A stretch of DNA of 61,216 nt from Candidatus Rifleibacteriota bacterium (GTDB lineage: Bacteria; Riflebacteria; Ozemobacteria; Ozemobacterales; Ozemobacteraceae), in contig JAKQOH010000068.1 in assembly GCA_029565415.1 (NCBI GenBank), forward strand, positions 1 through 61,216, read 5' to 3'. A program made the position numbers and the translations under genes. Under the pieces are notes generated by a model. That model was not told where the DNA came from. It searched no databases and saw only the letters and a list, made by a program, of their open reading frames with translations. Positions within the stretch are counted from its first letter, which is position 1. The number at the start of each line of letters is the position of its first letter. Positions 16,897 through 24,814 of the stretch are shown here, piece after piece.

Positions 16897-16926
16897 TTGA
16901 CAAACCGGCGCAGCCGCGGCAATAAT
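16897..16926 (+). promoter_or_regulatory. Possible sigma-70 promoter for the RlmD-like gene
   Basis: TTGACA (16897-16902), an 18-base spacer and AATAAT (16921-16926). The -35 box is perfect. It is divergent from the rpsO promoter and would give a leader of about 130 bases. Confidence 0.4.
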
Positions 16927-17063
16927 GCCGATGCCGCGCGGCGTATGACGTTCTTGTGCCTTGAGCCGGGCTTTCCCGATCCGGCCGCCCCGCGGAAACC
17001 CCGCTCCAGGCGGGAATGACCGGCCCGCGCGGCCGGCAGACGAACGGAAGGACGACGCATCAC

Positions 17064-18341
17064 ATGCATACGCTTGCCATCGAGAAAATGACTTACGGAA
17101 TCGACGCCCTCACCCGCCTCGACGGGAAGGTGCTGTTCGTGCCTTACGCGGCGCCGGGCGACACGGCCGAGATCGAAGTGACCGAGACGAAACCCGATTA
17201 CCTGCGAGGCCGTGTCACCTCGATCGTCACCCCTTCCGAAGCGCGCCGGGAATCGCCCTGCCCGAACTTTCCCGACTGCGGCGGGTGTCACTGGCTGCAC
17301 CTGAAGCCGGAGAACCAGCGGCGCGAGAAGGAAGCGATGCTGCGCTGGCTCGTCAAGCCGCTCAACCCGGGAACCGTGTATCCCATTGAAGCGCTGCCGA
17401 CGACGCGGTACCGCAACAAGATGGAGCTCAAGCTCGCCGTGCGCGAAGACGGCAGCGTCGTACTCGGCAACTACAAGTATCACTCCCACGACGTGGTGCC
17501 CCTGAAAGGCTGCATCGTCCAGTGCGCCGACAACATGCAGGCTTACGACGATCTGACGGCCTTCTTCGACCTTCCCGAGCATCGGCCGATGGCGGCAGGC
17601 ATCGCCGAGATCATGGTCCGCACGCTCGGCCCGCAGCAGCAGATGCTCGTCACGATGAAATCCGCCCCCGACGAGGCGGCCTTGAATGCGTGGCGGGCCT
17701 ATCACGACGCCCACCAGCGAATCGGCCGTCTCGAAGTCGCCGGCCCCGACGCGGTGTACCTGACCATGATGCGCGAACAGCCGCCCTTCCCGTTCATGAA
17801 ACGCAACTGGACGGTGTCGCCGCGTTCGTTCTTCCAGAACAACCTCGAGGGCGCCGAGGCGATCTTCTACACGCTGCTCTCGATCTACGAAGCCACGCAG
17901 CAGCGCGGCAAATTCCTCGACCTGTACTGCGGCGTCGGCATCCAGACGGTGCTGCTCGAAAGCCGGTTTGACGAGGTCGTCGGCGTCGAGTGCAATGAAG
18001 ACTCTTACCAGGACGCGCTCCGCAACCAGAAAGTGCGCAATCCCTCGCGTTCCCAGTTCCTCTGCCGCAAGGTCGAGGCGATCTTCGGAAGCCCGGCCAC
18101 GAAAGGCAGCCTCGCCGCGATCCATCTCAATCCACCGCGCACCGGCCTTTCCCAGCGCGTCTCCCGCGGTCTGATGGGCGTGAAACCCCGCATGATCACC
18201 TATCTTTCCTGCAATCCCATGACGTTCAAGCGGGATGCGATCGCCATCTCCCAGATGGGCTACCGGCTCGATCAGGTGTATGCCTTCGACCTGTTCCCGG
18301 GCACCTTCCACCTCGAAATCCTCGGGGTCTTCACCCGCTGA
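17064..18341 (+). CDS. RlmD/TrmA-type 23S rRNA (uracil-5-)-methyltransferase
   Basis: 425 residues. This family methylates C5 of a uridine in rRNA or tRNA using SAM and an Fe4S4 cluster. The cluster cysteines are visible (C66, C72 and C75 in CPNFPDCGGC, plus C150 or C154). Further motifs are SFFQNN with the conserved Gln, the SAM motif LDLYCGVGIQT and the catalytic nucleophile in YLSCNP near the C-terminus. The usual DPPR(A/T)G motif reads LNPPRTGL here, an Asp-to-Asn change. The start at 17064 (MHTLAIEKM) has GGAAGGA about 11 bases upstream; an upstream in-frame ATG at 17016 adds residues without similarity. Whether it modifies U1939, U747 or tRNA U54 cannot be decided from sequence. Confidence 0.88.
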   Translation: MHTLAIEKMTYGIDALTRLDGKVLFVPYAAPGDTAEIEVTETKPDYLRGRVTSIVTPSEARRESPCPNFPDCGGCHWLHLKPENQRREKEAMLRWLVKPLNPGTVYPIEALPTTRYRNKMELKLAVREDGSVVLGNYKYHSHDVVPLKGCIVQCADNMQAYDDLTAFFDLPEHRPMAAGIAEIMVRTLGPQQQMLVTMKSAPDEAALNAWRAYHDAHQRIGRLEVAGPDAVYLTMMREQPPFPFMKRNWTVSPRSFFQNNLEGAEAIFYTLLSIYEATQQRGKFLDLYCGVGIQTVLLESRFDEVVGVECNEDSYQDALRNQKVRNPSRSQFLCRKVEAIFGSPATKGSLAAIHLNPPRTGLSQRVSRGLMGVKPRMITYLSCNPMTFKRDAIAISQMGYRLDQVYAFDLFPGTFHLEILGVFTR

Positions 18342-18365
18342 TCCGGCCGGTCGCATCCGTTCACA

Positions 18366-19832
18366 ATGCTGAGCCAGCCTGCCCTCCGCATCCTCGTCGT
18401 CGAAGACGACCGGGATGCGAACGACCTTCTCCAGCAAACGCTCACCGACGAAGGCTACGCCGTCGAGCAGGCCTACGACGGGGTCCAGGGCCTCGAGGCG
18501 GTGGGCCGGTTCCAGCCCGATCTGATGCTGCTCGACGTGATGATGCCGCAGATGAACGGCATCGAGTTGTGCCGGCGGCTGCGGGCCGAGCCCCAGACCC
18601 GTTCCCTGCCGATTCTGCTGTTGACGGCGAAGGACTCGCTGAACGAGAAGATCACCGGCTTCGAGGCCGGCGGGGACGATTACATCACCAAGCCCTTCGT
18701 GATCGGCGAGCTGCTCGCCCGCATCAAGGCGCATCTGCGTGTCAAACTGCTCAAGAACGAGCTCGAGCTTTCGGAAGCGCGGTATCGGAGTCTTATCGAA
18801 CAGTCTCCCGATGCGCTCCTGCTTCTCTCGCCGAAACTGGAGCTGTTGTTCCACAACGCGCGATTCATCGAGATTCTGCGCGGCCGGACAACGGAAGCGC
18901 TGACGGGCCGAGAGCTCATGACGCTGTTCCCGGTCTCGGACCTGTTCCGGGAAATCGCCGACGTCGCCAATGATGCGGCGGCGCGCTCGGCATCGGTCGA
19001 CCGCACCGTCCAGCTCTCGGCGAGCAACCAGCGCACCCTTCACCTGGAAGTGCGGTGTTCGCCGATCAAGAACGCGGGGGGCGAGACGGCGATGCTCCAG
19101 GTCGTCATCCGTGACGTGACGCAGCGCCGGTCGATGGAAGAGGCGCTGATCCAGGCCGAGAAGATCAACTCCCTCGGCATCCTGACGGCGGGCATCGCCC
19201 ACGAGGTGAACAATCCGCTGACGGGGGTCTCGAACGCCGTCCAGCTCCTTCGCAAATCGGATCTCGCCGGGAAGCGGCGCGAAGAGTTGTGCGATCTGAT
19301 CCTGTCGAACATCGCCCGGATCGTGAAGATCGTCAAGGATCTGCACATCTTCGCCCGGGGCCAGGATGCCCTCCCCGTCGTATTTCTGCTCCAGGACACG
19401 ATCGGCGAAGCCGTGAATCTCGCGCGGTATCAGGATCCCGGCCAGCGAATCACGATCGAATGGGCTCCGCCGGCCGAGCCGCTCGCCATTTTCGGGGATC
19501 CGCACCAGTTCCAGCAGGTGCTGATCAATCTGTTGCTGAACGCATTCCAGGCCATCACCGGTTCGGGCCGGGTCCGCGTCGTCCTGGAGCGCCAGGGCCA
19601 GTCGGCGCGGATCGAAGTGAGCGACACGGGCTGCGGCATTCCCGCAGCACAGATCGCGCGGGTGTTCGATCCCTTCTTCACCACCAAGCGCGACTGGAAG
19701 GGAACCGGCCTCGGTCTCGCCGTCTCCTACCGCATCATCCAGTTGTTCAAGGGTTCGCTGACGGTCCAGAGCACTGTGGGAAAGGGCTCGACGTTCGTCA
19801 TCACGCTGCCGCTGTATCAGCGGCCCGCCTGA
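18366..19832 (+). CDS. Soluble REC-PAS-histidine kinase
   Basis: 488 residues with no membrane segment. The N-terminal receiver (about 8-125) has the acidic pair EDD, phospho-Asp D57 in MLLDVMMP and the KPF lysine motif. A PAS domain follows (about 140-260), then a dimerisation domain with phospho-His (TAGIAHEVNNPLTGV, about residue 279) and an ATPase domain ([27 protein letters not shown]). This layout suits a response-regulator-controlled kinase in a multistep relay. It begins 24 bases after the methyltransferase gene without a clear ribosome site. Its last 16 bases overlap the convergent glycosyltransferase gene. Partner proteins are unknown. Confidence 0.88.
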   Translation: MLSQPALRILVVEDDRDANDLLQQTLTDEGYAVEQAYDGVQGLEAVGRFQPDLMLLDVMMPQMNGIELCRRLRAEPQTRSLPILLLTAKDSLNEKITGFEAGGDDYITKPFVIGELLARIKAHLRVKLLKNELELSEARYRSLIEQSPDALLLLSPKLELLFHNARFIEILRGRTTEALTGRELMTLFPVSDLFREIADVANDAAARSASVDRTVQLSASNQRTLHLEVRCSPIKNAGGETAMLQVVIRDVTQRRSMEEALIQAEKINSLGILTAGIAHEVNNPLTGVSNAVQLLRKSDLAGKRREELCDLILSNIARIVKIVKDLHIFARGQDALPVVFLLQDTIGEAVNLARYQDPGQRITIEWAPPAEPLAIFGDPHQFQQVLINLLLNAFQAITGSGRVRVVLERQGQSARIEVSDTGCGIPAAQIARVFDPFFTTKRDWKGTGLGLAVSYRIIQLFKGSLTVQSTVGKGSTFVITLPLYQRPA

Positions 19833-21046
19833 CGATCTCCTGATATAATATTCAGCAATATTCTCGCACGCGACTCCCAGTCGGTGAGTTTTGCGGCGCG
19901 GCGCAGGGACTCATCCCGCCGGCCGTTCCGCCCCTCGGTCTCCCGGAACGCCTCGCGCATGCGTCGGCGCAGATCTGCCACATCGGGCTCGTCGAGCGGA
20001 AGGGCCGGGGAGCCGGGATACAGGGTTCCCTCGGCCTGGGTGACCCGGGCGGTCGCCACGGGATACCCGATGCGTTCGTCGATGCCGGCCGCGGCGGGGG
20101 CGATGACGGGAGTGCCGCAGCAGAGCGCTTCACGAGCTCGGAACCCGGCGAACGAGAGACGGTCCGGGGCGACCAGCACGTCTGAGCCGGCAATCAGTCC
20201 GGCCAGGGCCTCGTCGGACCAGGCCCCCTCGAGCACGGTGACCGGGGCGAACAGGCGGTTGAGGGCGCCGAGACGGCGCGCCAGGTCAGAAATCTCATAC
20301 GGCAGCTTCTTCTTCAGCCGCGGCAGGTGCGACAGTTTGAGAAGCAGGTGGACCGGCTCGCCGGCCTTGAACTCCTCGATCCAGGCGCGCAGCAGCAGAT
20401 CGATACCCTGCCTCCGGAGCGGAGATAGAATAGCGATAAATACAGTAGCCTTCGGTCGGGGAAGCCGGTCGACGGGCCAGGCCGCCGCAGGATGGAAGAC
20501 GACGGGACTCACTGCCGGCTCGAGAACGGTGATCCGGTCGGCGGGGATGCCGATCTCCCGAAGCCGCGACGCATGCCGGGAAGACGGCACGAAGAGGCGC
20601 TCGGGTCGTTTCAGCGCGCGGATCTCGGCCTGGGAGAGAAAGCCGGGATCGAATCCCGTCAATGCCCAGTAGCGGCCTTCCTCGATACTGAGCGGCAGAG
20701 CGAAGGCCGGCAGACACACGAGGCGGGTTCCGCCGGAGGGCGGCCGTTCGGCAAGCTTTGCGAGGAACGGCGGCAGCGGAAAGGTTTCATCGTGATCGTA
20801 GGATTTCCGCGCCAGGAGCGAAAGGGGCAGCTCGACGCCACGCGCGGCGAGAAGCAGCTCGCGGCCGAATCTTCCAAGGAACGAGAGGGCCGAGGTGTCA
20901 CACTCGAAGCAGATCCGGTCCGGCCGGCCGGGGGCGGGTGACCGGGGAGCGGCGGCACGGGGCGGTCGGGACGGCCGTTCCTCGTCGGTCAACTGGACGG
21001 TGACGGGCTTGCGGCGTTCGGGAGGCTTCTGAAAGACGCGCTTCAT
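19817..21046 (-). CDS. Glycosyltransferase, GT4-like
   Basis: 409 residues. The C-terminal half has the nucleotide-sugar-binding Rossmann fold of GT-B enzymes: a SPLRRQGIDLLLRAW helix after the core strand, then FAGFRAREALCCGTPVIAPAAAGIDE, which is the donor-binding loop of family GT4. The N-terminal 50 residues are basic and Pro-rich and look disordered. It probably adds a sugar in lipopolysaccharide, capsule or another glycoconjugate; donor and acceptor are unknown. The gene overlaps the upstream PHP gene by 4 bases (ATGA), giving a two-gene operon, and overlaps the convergent kinase gene by 16 bases. Confidence 0.82.
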   Translation of the reverse strand: MKRVFQKPPERRKPVTVQLTDEERPSRPPRAAAPRSPAPGRPDRICFECDTSALSFLGRFGRELLLAARGVELPLSLLARKSYDHDETFPLPPFLAKLAERPPSGGTRLVCLPAFALPLSIEEGRYWALTGFDPGFLSQAEIRALKRPERLFVPSSRHASRLREIGIPADRITVLEPAVSPVVFHPAAAWPVDRLPRPKATVFIAILSPLRRQGIDLLLRAWIEEFKAGEPVHLLLKLSHLPRLKKKLPYEISDLARRLGALNRLFAPVTVLEGAWSDEALAGLIAGSDVLVAPDRLSFAGFRAREALCCGTPVIAPAAAGIDERIGYPVATARVTQAEGTLYPGSPALPLDEPDVADLRRRMREAFRETEGRNGRRDESLRRAAKLTDWESRARILLNIISGDRQAGR

Positions 21047-21951
21047 GCCGCCAGCTCCCGGGTGCGGCGGGCGACGGCGCCGGCCGAAAGGGTCGCAAAC
21101 TCGCTCCGGTCAAGACCATGCAGGCCGAACCTGCTCACGTGTTTCCCGTATTCCCCGTGATAATCACTGCCGCCGGTCAGCAGCCACCCCTTCCGCCGGG
21201 CCAGATCGAGAAAGAAATCCGCCTGCTCGATCGAATGTTCGGCGTAATGCGCCTCGATCCCATCCCAGGAAAGATCGCCGATCTGTGACCAGACGCCGTT
21301 CCAGTCGGAAATGAGCCCGGGATGGGCGATGAAGGCCATGCCGCCGGCGCCATGGATGGCTGAGATCCCTTCTTCGGGGAGAACGTGTTTCTTCTGGACA
21401 TAGGCCGGCCGGCCACGCTTGAGATACTTTTCGAAGGCTTCCTGAAACTCGGCGATGGCGCCGATTTCCATAAGATAGCGAGCAATATGCGGACGTCCCA
21501 GCACCCGGTCTTCCGAGGCGCGGAACCGCTCGCGAAGAGCATCCATCGAAAATCCAAGGCTCTGGAGGCGGTCGAGGATCTCCATGGCCCGGTGGAACCG
21601 GTGACGTTTCTGGTCATCCAGGAGCGTGGTCAGAGCCGCGGAGGCCTCGTCGACGAACAGGCCGACGACGTGCAGGGAGTGATCCTGGCCGGGCCATCCG
21701 CAGGAAAGCTCGATGCCGGCAACGAGCTCGATACCGGCTTCCCGGGCAGCCTCGCGCGCCTCGGGAACCCCGGCGAGGGTGTCGTGATCCGTGAGAGCGA
21801 TCGCCCCGAGGCCCAGTTCCCGGGCCTGGCGGATCAGTTCGGATGGGGCAAAAACGCCGTCCGAGGCGGTGCTGTGAACGTGAAGATCGGCATAAACCCC
21901 AGCCGCAACGGCCGGGCGGGTGGTAACGGGTTCGGATGCTGCGATGGACAT
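21043..21951 (-). CDS. PHP-domain phosphoesterase (RNase AM / 3',5'-nucleoside bisphosphate phosphatase-like)
   Basis: 302 residues. All metal-binding signatures of the PHP family are present: DLHVHSTASDG (22-32), TDHDTL (54-59), IAHPG (about 200) and GSDYHG (about 257-262). The arrangement, with a helical insert after the second motif, fits the YciV/RNase AM group, which releases mononucleotides from 5' ends or dephosphorylates 3',5'-bisphosphonucleotides. The start at 21951 has GGGGAG 8 bases upstream. It is first gene of an operon with the glycosyltransferase; that pairing may simply be positional. Confidence 0.88.
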   Translation of the reverse strand: MSIAASEPVTTRPAVAAGVYADLHVHSTASDGVFAPSELIRQARELGLGAIALTDHDTLAGVPEAREAAREAGIELVAGIELSCGWPGQDHSLHVVGLFVDEASAALTTLLDDQKRHRFHRAMEILDRLQSLGFSMDALRERFRASEDRVLGRPHIARYLMEIGAIAEFQEAFEKYLKRGRPAYVQKKHVLPEEGISAIHGAGGMAFIAHPGLISDWNGVWSQIGDLSWDGIEAHYAEHSIEQADFFLDLARRKGWLLTGGSDYHGEYGKHVSRFGLHGLDRSEFATLSAGAVARRTRELAA

Positions 21952-22155
21952 GGCGTGGCTCCCCTTTCACGGGTCCGACGGAATGTACGGCGGTCCCGTG
22001 GCAGATGGTAACACGAGGGGCATCCGGTTCGAAAGCGGCGATTCGGGCGGATCACGGTCCGCCAGAGTCACGCCCCGAATGTGCCTTTTTTGACGAATCG
22101 AAGAAAAGCTCGTGGTCGGGGTTCGCGGGATGTGGATGCGCTCATCGGGGACGTT

Positions 22156-22184
22156 TTGACAGGAAAGGGGGATTTGGCTATACT
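22156..22184 (+). promoter_or_regulatory. Strong sigma-70 promoter
   Basis: TTGACA (22156-22161), a 17-base spacer and TATACT (22179-22184). The predicted start near 22191 leaves a 55-base leader before the exported protein at 22247. A TTG start at 22184 would overlap the -10 box, which argues for the later start. Confidence 0.75.
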
Positions 22185-22246
22185 TGGCCCAGTTCGCGCT
22201 GAAGCATACGTCTTCCACCCCAAAACCGGAGTATCGAACAACCGTG

Positions 22247-23080
22247 ATGTTGACTGGAATCTATCCGAGCGCAGCCAGGCATCTTCTGCGCACCCTCGGT
22301 TCGATCGCGCTGTTCCTGGGGTTCATCCTCTCGGCGGCTCCCGAAGCCCTCGCTGCCAGCCGCAGCCTCGTGCCGCGTCTTCCCGAACTGGTGCTCGAGC
22401 GCGGATATTCCGACGCCTTCCAGGTGATCGAATGCGAAGCGAAGAGTCGGCTGACCGAGGAAACGGCCGAAAGCAGCGTCCGCGTCATCCTGAAGAATGT
22501 CAGTGAAGCCAGGGTTCAGAGTTCCCTGAAGATCCGCATCCTGTATCTGACGAGCGAAAGTGCCGCACAGCTCGAAGTGAACGGCAAACCTGCGCGGTAT
22601 GATCGCGCCAATCCGCGTATTCCCTTCGCGCTCGAGCCCGGTCAGGAGATCGCCCTGCAGTTGAAAGCGCGTCACGGCATCCAGTACAGCCTCGAAGCCG
22701 CCGATCGCGAGGTTTCGGCCCCGGCGCTCCAGGATGCCACGCCGAAAAAGAAGCGCGGGTTCGCGCTCGATGATCTCACCTCGCTGTTCGACAACGAGAA
22801 GTTCGGCAAGCGGTTCATGGTCGGGCCGCTGGTCTCCAAATGGGGCATCTTCCCGGTCGATTTCAAGCAGGTGAAGATCAGCGTCACAGTGCCCACCGAG
22901 TTCGATGCGATCCTCCCCGACTCGAGCCTCTGGAAGAGCTCCGGCGACCGGAACGGGAAAACCTTCTCCTTCGAAGGCACGGAAGGCTTCACGGGCGCGG
23001 TGTTCCTGCCCAAGGCCGAAGCGGATCAGGTGCGCCGGGCCCAGGCCGCCCAGGCATCGGAGGCCGTGGCTACTCCCTGA
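22247..23080 (+). CDS. Exported protein of unknown function
   Basis: 277 residues. A signal peptide is clear (LLRTLGSIALFLGFILSAAPEALAAS, cleavage near residue 37). The mature part has a beta-rich segment (residues about 65-150, with LKIRILYLTSESAAQLEVNG) and a second one near the C-terminus (FPVDFKQVKISVTVPTEFDAILP). The ATG at 22247 (or GTG 22244) follows GGAG 12-15 bases upstream. It is expressed from the strong promoter at 22156 as a single gene. Its 3' end overlaps convergent murJ by 11 bases. I do not recognise the family. Confidence 0.75.
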   Translation: MLTGIYPSAARHLLRTLGSIALFLGFILSAAPEALAASRSLVPRLPELVLERGYSDAFQVIECEAKSRLTEETAESSVRVILKNVSEARVQSSLKIRILYLTSESAAQLEVNGKPARYDRANPRIPFALEPGQEIALQLKARHGIQYSLEAADREVSAPALQDATPKKKRGFALDDLTSLFDNEKFGKRFMVGPLVSKWGIFPVDFKQVKISVTVPTEFDAILPDSSLWKSSGDRNGKTFSFEGTEGFTGAVFLPKAEADQVRRAQAAQASEAVATP

Positions 23081-24578
23081 TTCCGCTTCCCTGGCGATGG
23101 ACGATCAGGGCGACGGGTATTGCCAGCAGTTGCAGGAGCCCCCAAAGCGCCCCCAGGGCCGCCAGTTCCCCGAACATGCCCGACGGCAGTGCCGCGCGGA
23201 TAGTTGCGCCGAGGATCGTGACGCCGCCGCTTCCGACGATCGAGATGCCGCCCCAGAAAACGAGCGGCAGCAAGGCGGCGGTGAACCCGGACCGATGTGC
23301 GGATGAGTGGACAAGCGCCGCTGCGAGGCAGACGAGCTGGAACACTGCCGCCCCGACCGCCCCCCATCCGACGCCGGCAGCCCCGATGCGGGCGGTGAGG
23401 CGGATGTCGAGGCCGACCTGAAGCGTGACGCCGGCCAGGCCGATCAAAAAGGGAAGCCGGTATCGGCCGGCGGCGAAGCAGAGGCGGTTGAGCAGCATCA
23501 CGGCCGAGACGGGCAGCAACGCCCAGCCGTAGGCTTCGAGCAGACGGGCCGTCAGGGCGGCCGCCCCGACATCGAACCGGCCGCGCCGATAGACCACGGA
23601 AGTCACGCTTTCGGCGGCGCCGGTCATGACGAGCACCACGGGAACGAGCAGGGCCCCCAGAGCCCAGAACGCGCGCCGGATCAGCCGCAGGCGGTCCTCG
23701 TCGCCGGCCGAGCTGAGGGCGGGGAAGACGGCCGAGGCGAGGCTGATCGACACGATGCCCAGGGGCAGGTTCATCAACTTGTCCGTATAGTTCAGCGCCG
23801 CGACGGTGCCGCCCGGCGCCGAGGAGAGCAGCGCGCGCTCGAACACCGGCACGACGGCGGTCAGCAGCACCCAGCCCGCGACGGGCCCCGCGCCGGCGGC
23901 GAAGCGCAATGGTATATTCCAGTCTATTTTTGATGGCGCACAGTCGGCGGCGACGTAGGCGGCGCCGGCGTGGCGAGCCAGATGGAACAGCCAGAGGAGT
24001 TGAGCGGCGGCACCGGCCAGGACGGCATACCCGATCGTCTCGACGGGACCGTCCCCGGCCGCCACCATGCCGGCGATGATGACGAGATTCACCAGCAGGG
24101 GGCCGATGGCCGGCCGGCCGAACGATCCCATGGCGTTGAGGAATGACGTGAGCAGCGCGGCCTGGATCGAAAGCAGCGTGTAGGGCGCGAGAATCCGCCA
24201 CAGGACGACCATCCGGCCGGCGAGGCCGGTGTCGAATCCCGGGGTCAGCAGGCCGCAGACAGGCTCGGCGAAAGCCGCCAGCCCGAGCGTGAGCAGCAGG
24301 GCGCCGGCCGAGACGGGCCAGAACAGGCTCCAGAATGCCCGACGCACGGCGATCGGCTCCAGCCGGTCGCGGACGAAGAGGGGGATGGCCGCCGCCGAGA
24401 CGAGGCCGTCGGCCATGAACTTGTACAGCAGTTCGGGCAGGATCATGGCGGCAAGGAAGAGATCCGCCTCGCGGCCGCCGCCGTACATCGCGGCGAACAC
24501 CGCCACCCGGACGAAGCCGCTGAGCCGGGAAAGCAGGGTCAGGCCGGCCAGGGAGCCGAACGCCCGGCCGAGACTCAT
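23070..24578 (-). CDS. murJ: Lipid II flippase MurJ (MviN family)
   Basis: 502 residues with about 14 membrane segments, the size and topology of MurJ, which flips undecaprenyl-linked peptidoglycan precursor across the inner membrane. Family marks are the N-terminal GSLAGLTLLSRLSGFVRV, FMADGLVSAAAIPLF, and the central ALNYTDKLMNLPLGIVSISLASAVFPALS. The start at 24578 (MSLGRAFG) has GAAGGG 7 bases upstream and gives family length; an ATG at 24599 is possible. It is divergent from the foldase gene. With dapF it supports a normal diderm murein pathway. Confidence 0.95.
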   Translation of the reverse strand: MSLGRAFGSLAGLTLLSRLSGFVRVAVFAAMYGGGREADLFLAAMILPELLYKFMADGLVSAAAIPLFVRDRLEPIAVRRAFWSLFWPVSAGALLLTLGLAAFAEPVCGLLTPGFDTGLAGRMVVLWRILAPYTLLSIQAALLTSFLNAMGSFGRPAIGPLLVNLVIIAGMVAAGDGPVETIGYAVLAGAAAQLLWLFHLARHAGAAYVAADCAPSKIDWNIPLRFAAGAGPVAGWVLLTAVVPVFERALLSSAPGGTVAALNYTDKLMNLPLGIVSISLASAVFPALSSAGDEDRLRLIRRAFWALGALLVPVVLVMTGAAESVTSVVYRRGRFDVGAAALTARLLEAYGWALLPVSAVMLLNRLCFAAGRYRLPFLIGLAGVTLQVGLDIRLTARIGAAGVGWGAVGAAVFQLVCLAAALVHSSAHRSGFTAALLPLVFWGGISIVGSGGVTILGATIRAALPSGMFGELAALGALWGLLQLLAIPVALIVHRQGSGIRE

Positions 24579-24676
24579 GCCATGCCCTTCAGCACCCATG
24601 ATCCGTTCATACCCCGCGAGGCTACCAGCCGTCCGGACTCTTGTCAACGAAGCCTGCCGCGCATGCACGGGGTTCT

Positions 24677-24705
24677 TTGACACCCGGGGGGGGAGGTGCT
24701 ATAAT
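24677..24705 (+). promoter_or_regulatory. Near-consensus promoter with a G8 tract in its spacer
   Basis: TTGACA (24677-24682), a 17-base spacer and TATAAT (24700-24705), with a TGC extension just before the -10. The spacer contains eight consecutive G (24686-24693), so slippage would change the spacing. It drives the foldase gene 110 bases downstream. Confidence 0.8.
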
Positions 24706-24814
24706 CCGTCGTCCCGTCCGCCCCTTCCCTGAAAACACCCGGTGGAGGCGGACGCACGCATGTGAGCAGGACGCACCTGAACACAAACACACTCTGTCTG
24801 GAGGAGCGGTAGCA

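Noticed and set aside
22030..22060. Dispersed palindrome shared by 22050 (GGCGGATCACGGTCCGCC) and 54728 (CGGATCACGATCCG)
   Set aside because: Only two short, imperfect copies are visible; the match is within what GC-rich palindromes give by chance. A genome-wide count would be needed.
22150..22200. Sigma-54 promoter reading of TTGGCTATACTTGG upstream of the 22247 gene
   Set aside because: GG and GC elements are not at the required 10-base spacing, and a perfect sigma-70 promoter occupies the same bases.
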